Assembly: GCA_009760885.1 (NCBI GenBank)
Contig: CM019692.1
Location: forward strand, 49,939,430 to 50,003,429
Direction of reading: 5' to 3'
DNA from: Achatina immaculata
Lineage: Eukaryota; Mollusca; Gastropoda; Stylommatophora; Achatinidae
DNA: 64,000 nucleotides
Numbering within the stretch: position 1 is the stretch's first letter; every line of letters begins with the position of its first letter. The notes beneath the pieces were generated by a model. That model did not search any database, had not been told where the DNA came from, and worked only from the letters and a program-made list of their open reading frames with translations. The position numbers were made by a program, and so were the translations under genes. Of this stretch, positions 44,050 to 54,162 are shown one piece after another.

Positions 44050-44922
44050 AAATAGCATTTATGATCTTACAACAGAGAAAATAACATTTTAATATAACAA
44101 CAGAGAAAATAACATTCTAATCTATCAACATAGGAAATAACATTCTAATTTAACAACACAGGAAATAACATTCTAATTTAACAACACAGGAAATAAGATT
44201 CTAAACTAACAACACAGGAAATAAGATTCTAATCTAACAACACAGGAAATAACATTCTAATCTTACAACAGAGGAAATAACATTCTAATCTTACAACACA
44301 GGAAATAACATTCTAATCTTACAACACAGGAAATAACATTCTAATCTTACAACACAGGAAATAACATTCAAACTAATATCACAGGAGATAAGATTCTAAA
44401 TCTTACAACAGAAGAAATAAGACTCTAATCTTACAACAGAGGAAATAACATTCTAATCTTACAACACAGGAAATAACATTCTAATCTTACAACACAGGAA
44501 ATAACATTCTAATCTTACAACACAGGAAATAACATTCAAACTAACATCACAGGAGATAAGATTCTAAATCTTACAACAGAAGAAATAAGACTCTAATCTT
44601 ACAACAGAGGAAATAACATTCTAATCTTACAACACAGGAAATAACATTCTAATCTTACAACACAGGAAATAACATTCAAACTAACATCACAGGAGATAAG
44701 ATTCTAAATCTTACAACAGAAGAAATAAGACTCTAATCTTACAACAGAGGAAATAACATTCTAATCTTACAACACAGGAAATAACATTCTAATCTTACAA
44801 CACAGGAAATAACATTCTAATCTTACACCACAGGAAATAACATTCTAATCTAACAATACAGGAAATAACATTCTAATCTAACAACAGAAAAAAAAACTCT
44901 AACAGCAGAAGAAATAGCATAC
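44050..44922 (+). repeat. 28-bp minisatellite with higher-order pattern
   Basis: About 31 units of CAGGAAATAACATTCTAATC followed by TTACAACA. A variant block starting CATTCAAACTAA recurs at 44366, 44533 and 44673, spaced 167 and 140 bp, or six and five units. This shows higher-order duplication. The array continues beyond the SINE at 45182-45250. Confidence 0.93.
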
Positions 44923-44929
44923 TAATCTA

Positions 44930-45181
44930 GGAGAAGGTAAAAGTAAAGGTAACCCTGTCATGCCTTAAAGGCACATAGGGATATGGTGTTAGTGCCCATA
45001 TTTTCCTTGACCTGTCAGCACACTAGAGGGTGATATGGTCAGTATCACGCCTGGCCGTCTTTCCTTCCCCAACTCCAGAAGAGCTCGGGTACCCGTTTTC
45101 TACAGCTGGGTGACTGGGGTGTCTCCGGCCGGATTCGAACCCCCGACCTTCGCCATGAGATACCAGTGCGCTAACCACTTG
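44930..45181 (-). mobile_element. tRNA-SINE, most complete copy, inside the 28-bp array
   Basis: On the minus strand it starts CAAGTGGTTAGCGCACTGGT (A box), followed by a B box GGGTTCGAATCC. The body has CACCCCAGTCACCCAGCTGT, GGTACCCGAGCTCTTCTGGA, CAGGCGTGATACTGACCA and TATCACCCTCTAGTGTG. The 3' end is CATATCCCTATGTGCCTTTA then AGGCATGACAGGGTTACC with a (TTTAC)-type tail. The 7-bp direct repeat TAATCTA (44923-44929 and 45182-45188) is a likely TSD made from array sequence. This copy is the best local reference for the family. Confidence 0.9.
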
Positions 45182-45250
45182 TAATCTAACAACAGTGAAA
45201 GTAACATTCTAATCTAACAACAGAAGAAATAACATTCTAATCTAACAACA
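45182..45250 (+). repeat. 28-bp array, continuation after the SINE
   Basis: Two to three further units of the same 28-bp repeat (AACATTCTAATCTAACAACA). Confidence 0.9.
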
Positions 45251-45394
45251 ATTTTTTTCCACTGTTGTTCCCGTATCGAGTACCACATGTCACCAGTTGC
45301 TTCCCTTACCTCATTCTTATGAGGATACTGATACGCCAGGTCAACGCCCCCTTCTCTTAACTGTTTAGGGGTAATTCTCTTTTTAAGCTACAAG

Positions 45395-45625
45395 GTAAAG
45401 ACTGGTCAAAATTCTTTAAGTTACATAGACAGTGATTGGTCAAGATTCTTTAAGTTACATAGACAATGATTGGTCAAGATGCTTTAAGTTACATGGACAG
45501 TGGTTGGTCAAGATTCTTTAAGTTGCATGGACAATGATTGGTCAAGATTCTTTAAGTTACATAGACAATGATTGATCAAGATTCTTTAAGTTGCATGGAC
45601 AATGACTGGTCAAGATTCAATGGTT
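45395..45625 (+). repeat. 34-bp minisatellite
   Basis: Six to seven units of GGTCAAGATTCTTTAAGTTA followed by CATAGACA-TGATT. Confidence 0.93.
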
Positions 45626-45764
45626 TCTACTTATTAACGTTGGTTACATTTCTCTCAACCGGCTGGCCAGTTGCTGCATCGGAGATATCAAGAGACGAGT
45701 CCAAAATGTAAACATTAAAAGAAAAAAAAAGAAAGATTGCAGCTGTTGACAACTGTGAGTAAAT

Positions 45765-46215
45765 AATGCAATGCGTTGACCACATTCTACCATGTTAGTA
45801 GTCCTGGTAGAAAAAGAGGTGGACCACGTGAACTTATAAAGAGAACATTGTTAAGAAGCGCCAGTTTAATGGCCATAACATCCCGTGATGAGGTTGAAAA
45901 GCTCGCCGAAAACAAGAAAACTTGGCGAACTACCACGCGAGCCAATTGTGACATTTAACGGCACGGGAAGGATGTAAGATATAAGTAAGAAGTAGTCCAG
46001 GAAGCAAGATTCTTCTCGTGATGTCTGAGGCAAACCAGGAGTTCGTTTTGTTTCTTCTTTGACCAGTCATGAAGCAAGAATACTTATTTCTCATTAGCGT
46101 ATGAATTTAGAAACCATTTTTTTTTCTTATTATCAGAAAACTGAGGAGTCATTTTTCCAAACTTAACCCTCGACTTCCCTTTGCCTTCAGATAAGCTTTT
46201 AACTCGTTTAAGCGT
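45765..46215 (+). repeat. Dispersed repeat G, copy 2 (interrupted by LINE-B)
   Basis: It is homologous to 41876-42125. LINE-B4 interrupts it at 45805-45990, and a mariner element follows within 65 bp of its right end. Confidence 0.82.
45805..45990 (+). mobile_element. LINE-B copy B4, 3' end, nested in repeat G
   Basis: The plus strand reads GRKRGGPRELIKRTLLRSAS, DEVEKLAENKKTWRTTTRA and a stop. It ends with TTTAACGGCACGGGAAGGAT and GTAAGATATAAG. The 8-bp TSD AGTAGTCC flanks it (45797-45804 and 45991-45998). The corresponding site in repeat G copy 1 (AGTATTCC) is unoccupied. The frame is open but represents only the last ~50 residues. Confidence 0.92.
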
Positions 46216-46275
46216 CAAAAATCGTAACCGAGTTCCTTCTTTTCTCTTTCGAAAGAAAACTTTCGATGTATTCTA

Positions 46276-47202
46276 CAGAGTTGTTCCTAAGTTCGTAAAA
46301 AATTTCATAACTTCGCAACAAAAAAACTACGTAACGGATCATGATTATTCTTATGCCAAGAGAGAGAGAGAGAGAGAGTCTTCAAGGTTTGTTTTAAACA
46401 AAGCCCGTTCGCAGAGCTCCCTTGATTTGCCGCTAGGAGGCAGCAGTAGCAAATAGGGAATTCTGTAAAAGTGAGCAGAAAAATGGTCCGTACACCTTCT
46501 ATTTCGTAACAGCGCAGAAGACATTCACCTTAGGTGAGTCTCGCACATGTTCCAGACAGATGGAAAGTAGTTTCGTCACTAAAGATGAGCGAATCTGCGA
46601 ACCCGTCACTTTCACAATTCTCTTGCATTTTAATGCGTAAATTCAGACGCACATCTTTGATATTTTCGCTGAGATACTGATGCAGCTGATGCTCGTAAGG
46701 CTTACATTTTAATCTCTTACAGAGACTTCGCCATACTGTTGACTGCGAGACTCCCAGCTGTAAACTTGCACGTGTAGTGGACTTGCGTGGGCTTCGTTGG
46801 TAAGCTTCTTTAACACGATTCACAGTTTTTTCGCGTAGTCCTGGACGTCCCTGCCGAGGAGTTGTGCACATACAGCTCTTCTCTGAATTTCTCATACCAC
46901 TTCTTGATACAGTTGAAAACAGGTGCTGCCATATGGAACTCCGCTGGAAATCTTCGCTGCACTGTCACAACTGACGAGGTTCTTACGAGTTCCAAAACAC
47001 AGAATGACTGCCCACGTTTACTGAACGCCGTGTTTACTACTGCTGCCTCCTAGCGGCAGACCACGGGAGATCTGCCAGCGGGCTTTGCTTTTAAAATACT
47101 TGAAGGTTTTTCTCTCTCTTGACGTAAGAATAATCATGATCCGTTACATGGTTTCTTTGTTGTGAATTTTTGAAATGTTTCACGGACTTATAAATAACCC
47201 TG
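46276..47202 (-). mobile_element. Deleted mariner-type element with long TIRs
   Basis: TA dinucleotides flank the element (46274-46275 and 47203-47204). The terminal inverted repeats are unusually long: 46276-46452 pairs with about 47030-47202. They share GTAACGGATCATGATTATTC, AAGAGAGA, and deep inside CCGCTAGGAGGCAGCAG. Between the TIRs lies an internally deleted transposase on the minus strand. Full-length relatives are usually about 1.3 kb or longer, so at 927 bp this is a non-autonomous derivative. Confidence 0.88.
46530..46995 (-). pseudogene. Mariner-type transposase fragment (DUF4817-like HTH)
   Basis: The minus strand encodes, from about 46990, RTSSVVTVQRRFPAEFHMAA and CIKKWYEKFREE, which resemble the DUF4817-type helix-turn-helix domain. 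After a frameshift near 46870 come GRPGLREKTVNRVKEAYQRS, RKSTTRASLQLGVSQSTVWR, CKPYEHQLHQYLSENIKDVR and LIFSDETTFHLSG, which carries the first catalytic aspartate. Beyond this point the frame changes and joins RDSPKVNVFCAV and VYGPFFCSLLQ in another frame. The loop between these blocks is deleted, and the second and third catalytic acids are absent. It is inactive. Confidence 0.85.
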
Positions 47203-47204
47203 TA

Positions 47205-48934
47205 TGTGGTTTATGTGAGCAGAATTTAATTTTTATATTATGTATATATTTCGAATATTAAGGCTATTTACTATCGCTGAAAATGATGTTCCAGGTATCA
47301 CCAGTCTACATTTCATAAACATGTTCACAGTGTTTACTATTTTAACTACTAATTTCTTGGAGTTTCTAGACGCTGAGGTCGTAGAAGGTACAAAACACTC
47401 ACTCATTTCTATGATATACACGCGGAAATAGCATGCGTATATTTTAGGCCGTGAATCACAAATCTTATCAAATGATATGATCCTACGTGTGTTCTCCCAA
47501 AATCCTGCCATATCCCTGACCCACGTGAACCTCTAGGTTCAATAATTATGTAGGTCACGGGTGTTTTAGCAAGGGCGATATGACGCATGTCCAAATAATC
47601 GCCGGTGCCGTGAAGCCAGGACGTCAAGGAATTACGCTGACTTCTATTGTTCGACGCGGCCCTAATGTCCTCTTAAGTGCAGGTAATTGTTCATCAGGAG
47701 ATGAAGCATAGGAAGCTCTCCAGGATTAGATCCAGGGGGTTAGCAGTGGACCCCGGATACGGAGAAATTTAAAATAATTAAGGAACAGGCGGGGTGGGAA
47801 GAAGAAATGGAGTGGGGAGTTTCTAATAATTTCGATTCTAAACTCACGTTACTGTGATGGGTAAGGGCTTGTAGACGGAAGTTAAAAAAGAAAAAAAAAA
47901 AGGGGGCAAGCGCTTGCTATACAGCCCGCTCACAAATGACAAAAATAATGGATCTGTACGGCTAACGGGCGGGCCAGTCTTAGAGTCTCGAACGCTAAGC
48001 TAACAGCCACGTCTTTTCCATTGCTACGAACGCCGGAAAAAAGACGTCGTTCTAGAACAAGTCTGGAGTATGTTTACACAAAATGTCGTCCCCTTTTTTT
48101 TTTTATTTTTTGAGTATTGATTCTTCTCTAAAGATTCCGAATTCCAGCACTGAACAGTTAATAGTTGAGATTTTCTTTCACCAAATCTTTCTGTCAGGTA
48201 TTTGGTATTTTGGCTGGAACTGGCATGATTGTTTTTAACGATCTCACCGACTTGAAAACCTCCGAGCATTGCTATTAGCTGATGGCTAGTGATAGCATAA
48301 AAAGCCTTTCAGCCACCCTTGTCAGACAGAAGGAACTTAAAAGATATTCATAGTTTATCAGGTAATGGTTAAAGAATTTCTTAACAGTTTTGTTGTTTTA
48401 TTTTTCATGAAGGCGTACGCTAGCCAGGAGTTGCAGCACTAACCTATTTCAAATGAAAATAAAATGAAAGCTCCCCCCCCCAACCCATAAATATCCTATA
48501 TTGTCCTTTAATATGCTGACCATAGTATGTACCATGTATTCTAGCGTTCCTTTCTTTGCAGGTATATATTATCTATTTTTGGATGATTGAGTTCCGCCTC
48601 CTCGGGATTATGCCTCCTCCTTGACTCCCCCAAAGTTGACAAACATAAGATCAAGCTTCTTCGCCGTGTGCAGTCCTTGATATTTACTGTTTCATTATTT
48701 TTTGCCCGTACTATATCCTCTATAAATTTGATCATATACTTTTTAACTCTCATTCTTCTTCTTTTCTTTTTTTTTCCCTTTGGCTTTCCGGTGATTATCT
48801 AACATGTGACTAACCGCTGAATGTGTAGGGTTGTTCTTTTTTCATTGTTATTTACATAGGGTTTTCAGTATTTTCAGAAGTTCTTTGAGAATTTGTTTAT
48901 TATTCTGGCAGATGAAAGCGATAACGGCTGCAGT
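47205..48934. other. Unassigned
   Basis: A few short frames lack motifs. Poly-A/poly-G at about 47887-47905 and a C-run at about 48473-48482 are the only simple tracts. No gene is recognised. Confidence 0.5.
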
Positions 48935-49612
48935 AGAACTGGTTCTAGTAATAAAGGTAGATAGAGGTGTATGGTTCTAGTAATAAAAGTAGATAGAGGT
49001 GTATGGTTCTAGTAATAAAGGTAGATAGAGGTGTATAGTTCTAGTAATAAAGGTAGATAGAGGTGTATGGTTCTAGTAATAAAGGTAGATAGAGGTGTAT
49101 GGTTCTAGTAAGAAAGGTAGATAGAGGTGTATGGTTCTAGTAATAAAGGTAGATAAAGATGTATGGTTCTAGTAATAAAGGTAGATAGAGGTGTATGGTT
49201 CTAGTAATAAAGGTAGATAGAGGTGTATGGTTCTAGTAATAAAGGTAGATAGAGGTGTATGGTTCTAGTAATAAAGGTAGATAGAGGTGTATGGTTCTAG
49301 TAATAAAGGTAGATAGAAGTGTATGGTTCTAGTAATAAAGGTAGATAGAGATGTATGGATCTAGTAATAAAAGTAGATAGAGGTGTATAGTTCTAGTAAT
49401 AAAGGTAGATAGAGGTGTATGGTTCTAGTAATAAAGGTAGATAGAGGTGTATGGTTCTAGTAATAAAGGTAGATAGAAGTGTATGGTTCTAGTAATAAAG
49501 GTAGATAGAGGTGTATGGTTCTAGTAATAAAGGTAGATAGAGGTGTATGGTTCTAGTAATAAAGGTAGATAGAGGTGTATGGTTCTAGTAATAAAAGTAG
49601 ATAGAGGTGTAT
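48935..49612 (+). repeat. 32-bp minisatellite related to repeat M
   Basis: About 21 highly uniform units of GGTTCTAGTAATAAAGGTAG followed by ATAGAGGTGTAT. The last unit runs directly into repeat M copy 2 (GTGTATGGTTCAGATTTACA). The M copy at 57.85 kb carries the single-copy equivalent CTCTAGTAATGAAAGCGGAT then GGATGTGTATTG. The array therefore appears to be an amplification of the repeat M 5' region. Confidence 0.93.
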
Positions 49613-49700
49613 GGTTCAGATTTACAAAACAACAGAGGGAGTGAGGAAAGTGAGAAAAAACACAAATGGCAGAAAGTATGAAAGTAAGATGGGAATGTAG
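49605..49700 (+). repeat. Repeat M, copy 2 (left arm of an inverted pair)
   Basis: GTGTATGGTTCAGATTTACA, then AACAACAGAGGGAGTGAGGA and AATGGCAGAAAGTATGAAAG. It pairs as an inverted repeat with copy 3 (49848-49945). Confidence 0.8.
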
Positions 49701-49774
49701 AAATGAAAAACATAAAACATCCAATATTTATACATTCCCATTTATACAACTTACTTATATATATATATATATAT

Positions 49775-49833
49775 GAACCTTAAGTGCCCAGGGCACATGG
49801 GGCTTCCGCATGGGTTTTCCACAAATGCCTGTC
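49775..49833 (-). mobile_element. LINE-E copy E2, extreme 3' end in a TA tract
   Basis: Fifty-nine bases matching the end of LINE-E1: on the minus strand AGACAGGCATTTGTGGAAAA, CCC-TGCGGAAGCCCCATGTG and CTTAAGGTTC. TA repeats lie on both sides (49756-49774 and 49835-49847), consistent with insertion into a TA microsatellite. Confidence 0.85.
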
Positions 49834-49847
49834 TTTATATATATATA

Positions 49848-49945
49848 AAGTCTTACTTTCATATTTTCTACCATTTATGCTTTTTTTTTTGTCTCTTTCC
49901 TCAGTCCCTCTGTCGTTTTGTAAACTGTATCATACACCTCTGTCT
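49848..49945 (-). repeat. Repeat M, copy 3 (right arm of an inverted pair)
   Basis: On the minus strand: GACAGAGGTGTATGATACAG, TTTACAAAACGACAGAGGGA, CTGAGGAAAGAGAC and AATGGTAGAAAATATGAAAG. It mirrors copy 2 across about 150 bp that includes LINE-E2. Confidence 0.8.
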
Positions 49946-50508
49946 TTCTAATAGATTCAGTTCTCCCTTACATGTTACTTCGAAATAAAGAAACTTTTTC
50001 GGTCGGTGTTCAATTCTCAGACTAGAGAGTGTAACACTAACTCTATGGAATGATGCAATACTGTTTCGTGGAAAGAGATATCATCAATAAAAAATATTCC
50101 CCTGGGGAGTTTGGCAGACTAGACACCAGCTGGTCTCGAGACCTTTTGCTCTGTGTATGAACGTTTTAGCATCTGAGATGTTCAGAAAGGTCTGGTAAAG
50201 ATGAAAGTGAAATTAGCAATGGAAACATAAGAGAGCTTCATTTCACAGCGTGTGATTTGACTACCATGCGTGTATAAAATAAAGGCTGCATAGATCTATT
50301 GTCACAGTTATAAGCCAACATAGACACATATGTAACTTTGCTAATGATGTAATACACTATGATGATCATCATCATCATGATGCGTGGTACCGGCAAGCAC
50401 TGGGAGGCCAAATGTATCAACAGATCTCTATCAGGTGAGTTGGTGACTTTCTTTTGCTATATCATCAATGCGTGTGATCTTCTTTCTTCGTTGTCCTGTG
50501 TCTTTTCT
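49946..50508. other. Unassigned
   Basis: An ATC-rich stretch lies near 50363-50382. Nothing else is recognised. Confidence 0.5.
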
Positions 50509-50700
50509 TCCATTAGTCTTTCCTATTGTTGTAATGTTTTCAACTCCTCATACTTCCATTAGTCTTTCCTATTGTTGTAATGTTTTCAACTCCTCATACT
50601 TCCATTAGTCTTTCCTATTGTTGTAATGTTTTCAACTCCTCATACTTCCATTAGTCTTTCCTATTGTTGTAATGTTTTCAAATCCTCATACTTCCATTAA
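50509..50700 (+). repeat. 46-bp tandem repeat, four units
   Basis: Nearly perfect units of TTCCATTAGTCTTTCCTATT followed by GTTGTAATGTTTTCAACTCC and TCATAC. Confidence 0.95.
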
Positions 50701-50744
50701 AAATCTAATGTGCGTTAAATTAGTTTTTTCTAATGTTTTATAAT

Positions 50745-51109
50745 TCTACAGAAGAGTTCTTCAAATATCATGGACACAAAAAAAGAACAAATATGTGCAT
50801 ACATATACAAGAACTTAATATTGAAGAAGGCTGACTAGTAAAGAGGATTAAACAGAGAAAAATTCAACATTTTGGACACATTAAACGTCATGATAAGTTA
50901 GAGAAGACAGTCTTGGAAGGGTAATTAATGGGGAAAAAAAAGAGAGGAAGACCAAGGCAAAGGTGGCTGCAAGACATCGTTGATAATCTGCAAAAGGATG
51001 CATCACCAGCAGGGCATCTTGCTCACAACCGAGAAGCCTACAGGAGAACTGTTAGGGAGGCAAAGTTCCACAAGGGACATATAAATGACAGACTGACTGA
51101 CTGACCGAC
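50745..51109 (+). mobile_element. LINE-A copy A8 with (GACT)n tail
   Basis: It starts at TCTACAGAAGAGTTCTTCAA (the CYRRVLQIS codons) and passes GHIKRHDKL and the GRPRQRWLQDIVDNL region. It ends GGACATATAAATGACAGACT with a (GACT)n tail. The 8-bp direct repeat TTTATAAT (50737-50744 and 51110-51117) is a likely TSD. Stops and small indels occur. It is the second LINE-A copy with GACT in place of GAAT in the tail. Confidence 0.9.
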
Positions 51110-51117
51110 TTTATAAT

Positions 51118-52469
51118 GCCTTTATTTTTAACTGTCTTTTCTTACACGTTTCCTGTTTATCGCCTTCGTTCTTTTAGGACTTTTAACATTCTTCTAAGAA
51201 ACCATACCTCTACTGCGTCTAGTGATCTATGTAGCGTTCCGTTTACCATTCATAGTTCACTTCAGAGAAAAGACAGATTCAGTACAACCCTCAAGGTTTT
51301 GTTTTCTGATATTAAGCAGTAAAAAATGGATTGCAGAATAAGGTGGGTTTTTTCCCGTTTTCTTAAAGTAGAATTTTGTCCTGGCGAACTCTTTTATTAG
51401 TTTCTGAAGCACATTGTTAGGGAAAGAGTTGGAGTAAACACCAAATCTGCACTAAGTCCAGAGACAGGTGGTTGGATGGTTTAGCTTCTTCAGCAACAAC
51501 CACCAGACTGTATGCCACAGAAAACAGCCATGCTAAGACTGGTAGCAAACAGAGGGACGGGGCAGCCCACACAGGCGATAGATAGAGAAGATAACAGATA
51601 TCTGAAATATTTACTTATGTGAAACAAACCGTTTCAAGAAATCTATTTGTTCCTGAACACTGAAAGTTACACGAGGAAAGCTAGACATGAATTTTAGAGG
51701 CCCATATCCTGTCTGAGGCTATTAATGCCCTTAAATATTTGAGTGCAAATGTGACACAAAATTGTCATTAAAATTGTAGGAAGATGAATATATACTGAAT
51801 AATATTTGACAGTTACTCAATGCTTGTCTCAAACACAAACAAGCAGTAAAACTGTTAAGGCTGCGGATGCTAAGGTTCTTCGGAAATAGTTTTAGTGAGA
51901 TGCTTCGCCAAACGACGGCCATAAATATACGACATTTTATACGAATTATTCTGTCGTATTTCGAGGAGATAAGACAACTACGAAGAAAACCGATGCGACT
52001 GGGCGAGATACGACTTCCGATTGTTTCACGCGCTTAGGGTGATGTGAATTCCTATCTAAGGTAATGCTTCATTCCGAGCCATCCTTCCATGCAGCAGTAC
52101 ATAGCGCTAGGCTCATACCAGCCACTGGTCCCGGGCTTAAGCATGATGTAACAATCTACTGTTTCTACTTTGAAAACGACACACCCTTGCATAATCTAAT
52201 GTGCACGTATCTGTCCTGGGTTTTATGAGTACTTTGATTTTTTTCCCACAGAGATTTCCGAGTGTTAGGAAATGTTTAGGAATGTCTTGAACATGTTCAG
52301 TACTTAGAGAAGTTATCCAGATTGAGGGACTTTCCTAGTCTATGTACGTCAGGGGGTCCTGGCCATAGCCTGCTTCCTTATTCACCTCTTTTACGTCACA
52401 GTTTCTGGCTAACCTGGAGACAGGTCAGTCCTTCAGACATTAAAATCCGTTGCCTCTGGAAACGATCAT
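51118..52469. other. Unassigned
   Basis: No recognised gene or element. Confidence 0.5.
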
Positions 52470-52480
52470 TTATATTTGAG

Positions 52481-53321
52481 TTCATTCATTCATTCATTTG
52501 CATGTCCCTTGCGGAACTTTGCCTCCCAAACAGCACTCCTGTAGGCCTCTCGGTTGTGAGCAAGATGGCCTGCTGCTGTTGCATCCATTTCCAGATCGTC
52601 AACGATGTCTTGCAGCCATCTTCGTCTTGGTCTTCCTCTTTTTCTTTTTCCCATTATGTATCCTTCCAATACGGTCTTCTCTAAATTATCATGACGTTTA
52701 ATGTGTCCAAAATATTTCAGTTTTCTCTCTTTAATCCTCTTCACTAGCCAGACTTCTTCAATATTAAGCTCTTGTAGTATAGATATATTTGTTCTTTTTT
52801 TGTGTCCACGATATTTGGAGAACTCTTCTGTAGCATTTACATTCAAAGGCATTTATGTGTTTCTCAGCTGTTTTGTTAAGTGTCCAGGTCTCACAGGCAT
52901 ATGTTGCGATGGGAAAGATGCATGCCCTTAAAAATCTTATTTTTGTGGTTCTGTCTGCTCCTCTCCACAGATTCTTTATTTGTTTTACTTTCTGAAGAGC
53001 GATAGATGTCCTCCTTTTAATTTTCCTCATTGTATCTCCATTATTAGTTAGTAGTGATCCAAGATATTCAAAACTCTCCACTTCTTCCAGTTTTTCCTCA
53101 TTGATACATATTTCAGTTGCCTTGTTTGTTTTGTCAGTTGTCATCAATGTAGTTTTCTTTGCATTAAGATAGAGGTTCTGCTCTTCGCTGTTCTTGCGGA
53201 CTGACATAATTAGTTTTTCCATTCCTTTTTGTGTTGTGGACAGCAATACTGTGTCATCAGCATATCTAATCTCTGGTATTTCATAACCTCCAACTGTTAT
53301 GGCATCGTAATATTCTTTGTC
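52481..53321 (-). mobile_element. LINE-A copy A9, with intact YADD block
   Basis: The minus strand runs from DKEYYDAITVGGYEIPEIRY through ADDTVLLSTTQKGMEKL (YADD at 53253-53264) to the GRPRRRW region and AKFRKGHANE, with a stop inside the (GAAT)n tail. An extra T in a T-run near 52795 shifts the frame (ISWTQKKNK versus TQKRTN in A5) and splits the coding region. Copies of TTATATTTGAG lie on both sides (52470-52480 and 53322-53332) as a TSD. A third copy occurs at 54152-54162 beyond the neighbouring foldback. Confidence 0.9.
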
Positions 53322-53401
53322 TTATATTTGAGTAACACACAATAATTAGTGTATAAGTATATAACTATACACGAACCACTGCAGTAAAGCTGTGATACTA
53401 G

Positions 53402-54152
53402 AATGTATAAAATAGGAAAAAGTAGGAGCAGCTTTATTACTTAACGATTACAAAGTTGTGACATTTCGGCGTGAGCCTTAATCATACAAAAACATACAGG
53501 GCGAAGAAATAGAGAGAGGAAATAAAGTAAAGATTCACATGAATACTATTTTAAAAAAAATTTTTTTAAAGAGTACTTAGCTGCCGGCGGTGTGTGTCAG
53601 GAATAGATTTAGTAGAACGTGGAGACTGTTTAAATAAAGACCTGTGACATGTGGTCGGTGGGTTGTAACTAGGGGTGGTAGATGGGGAACCGGGGAGGGG
53701 AGAGAATGATACAATATCGACCTAGCTAGGAAAAGTTGAAACAGATGATTGGGGAAGAGGGGTTGCAGAGTGATGCTGTGAGGAAGTTTGAAAAGTAAGA
53801 AGGGGTGGACTTAGTGGAGAGGTACTATAATGATTGAAGAGAATGTTACGTGTAGCTAAACAGTGAATGTAACCCATGTGGCTCCAGCGTCCCATAATTT
53901 TGAATGCAGCGTTTCTCAAGTGCCAGGCGGCTTGTGTCATCTGCGTGACATTGTTTGATGTCTGCAACCTCTCTTCCCCAATCATCTGTTTCAACTTTTT
54001 AAAAATAGTATTCATGTGAATCTTTACTTTATTTCCTCTCTCTATTTCTTCGCCCTGTATGTTTTTGTATGATTAAGGCTCACGCTGAAACGTCACAACT
54101 TTGTAATCGTTAAGTAATAAAGCTGCTCCTACTTTTTCCTATTTTATACATT
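53402..54152. mobile_element. Foldback element with ~155-bp inverted arms
   Basis: Left arm 53402-53560 and right arm about 53997-54152 are inverted repeats with only a few mismatches. They share ATGTATAAAATAGGAAAAAG, AGGAGCAGCTTTATTACTTA, GTGAGCCTTAATCATACAAA and GATTCACATGAATACTATTT. An inner pair (53736-53773 with 53963-53997, GTTGAAACAGATGATTGGGG) shows that the left arm is split by about 175 bp of extra DNA. There is no transposase. The arms diverge very little, so the element or its arms are young or were recently corrected. Confidence 0.88.
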
Positions 54153-54162
54153 TATATTTGAG

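Noticed and set aside
44050..44922. CRISPR-like array (28-bp repeat)
   Set aside because: The units are directly tandem with no spacers, the genome is eukaryotic and there are no cas genes. It is a minisatellite.
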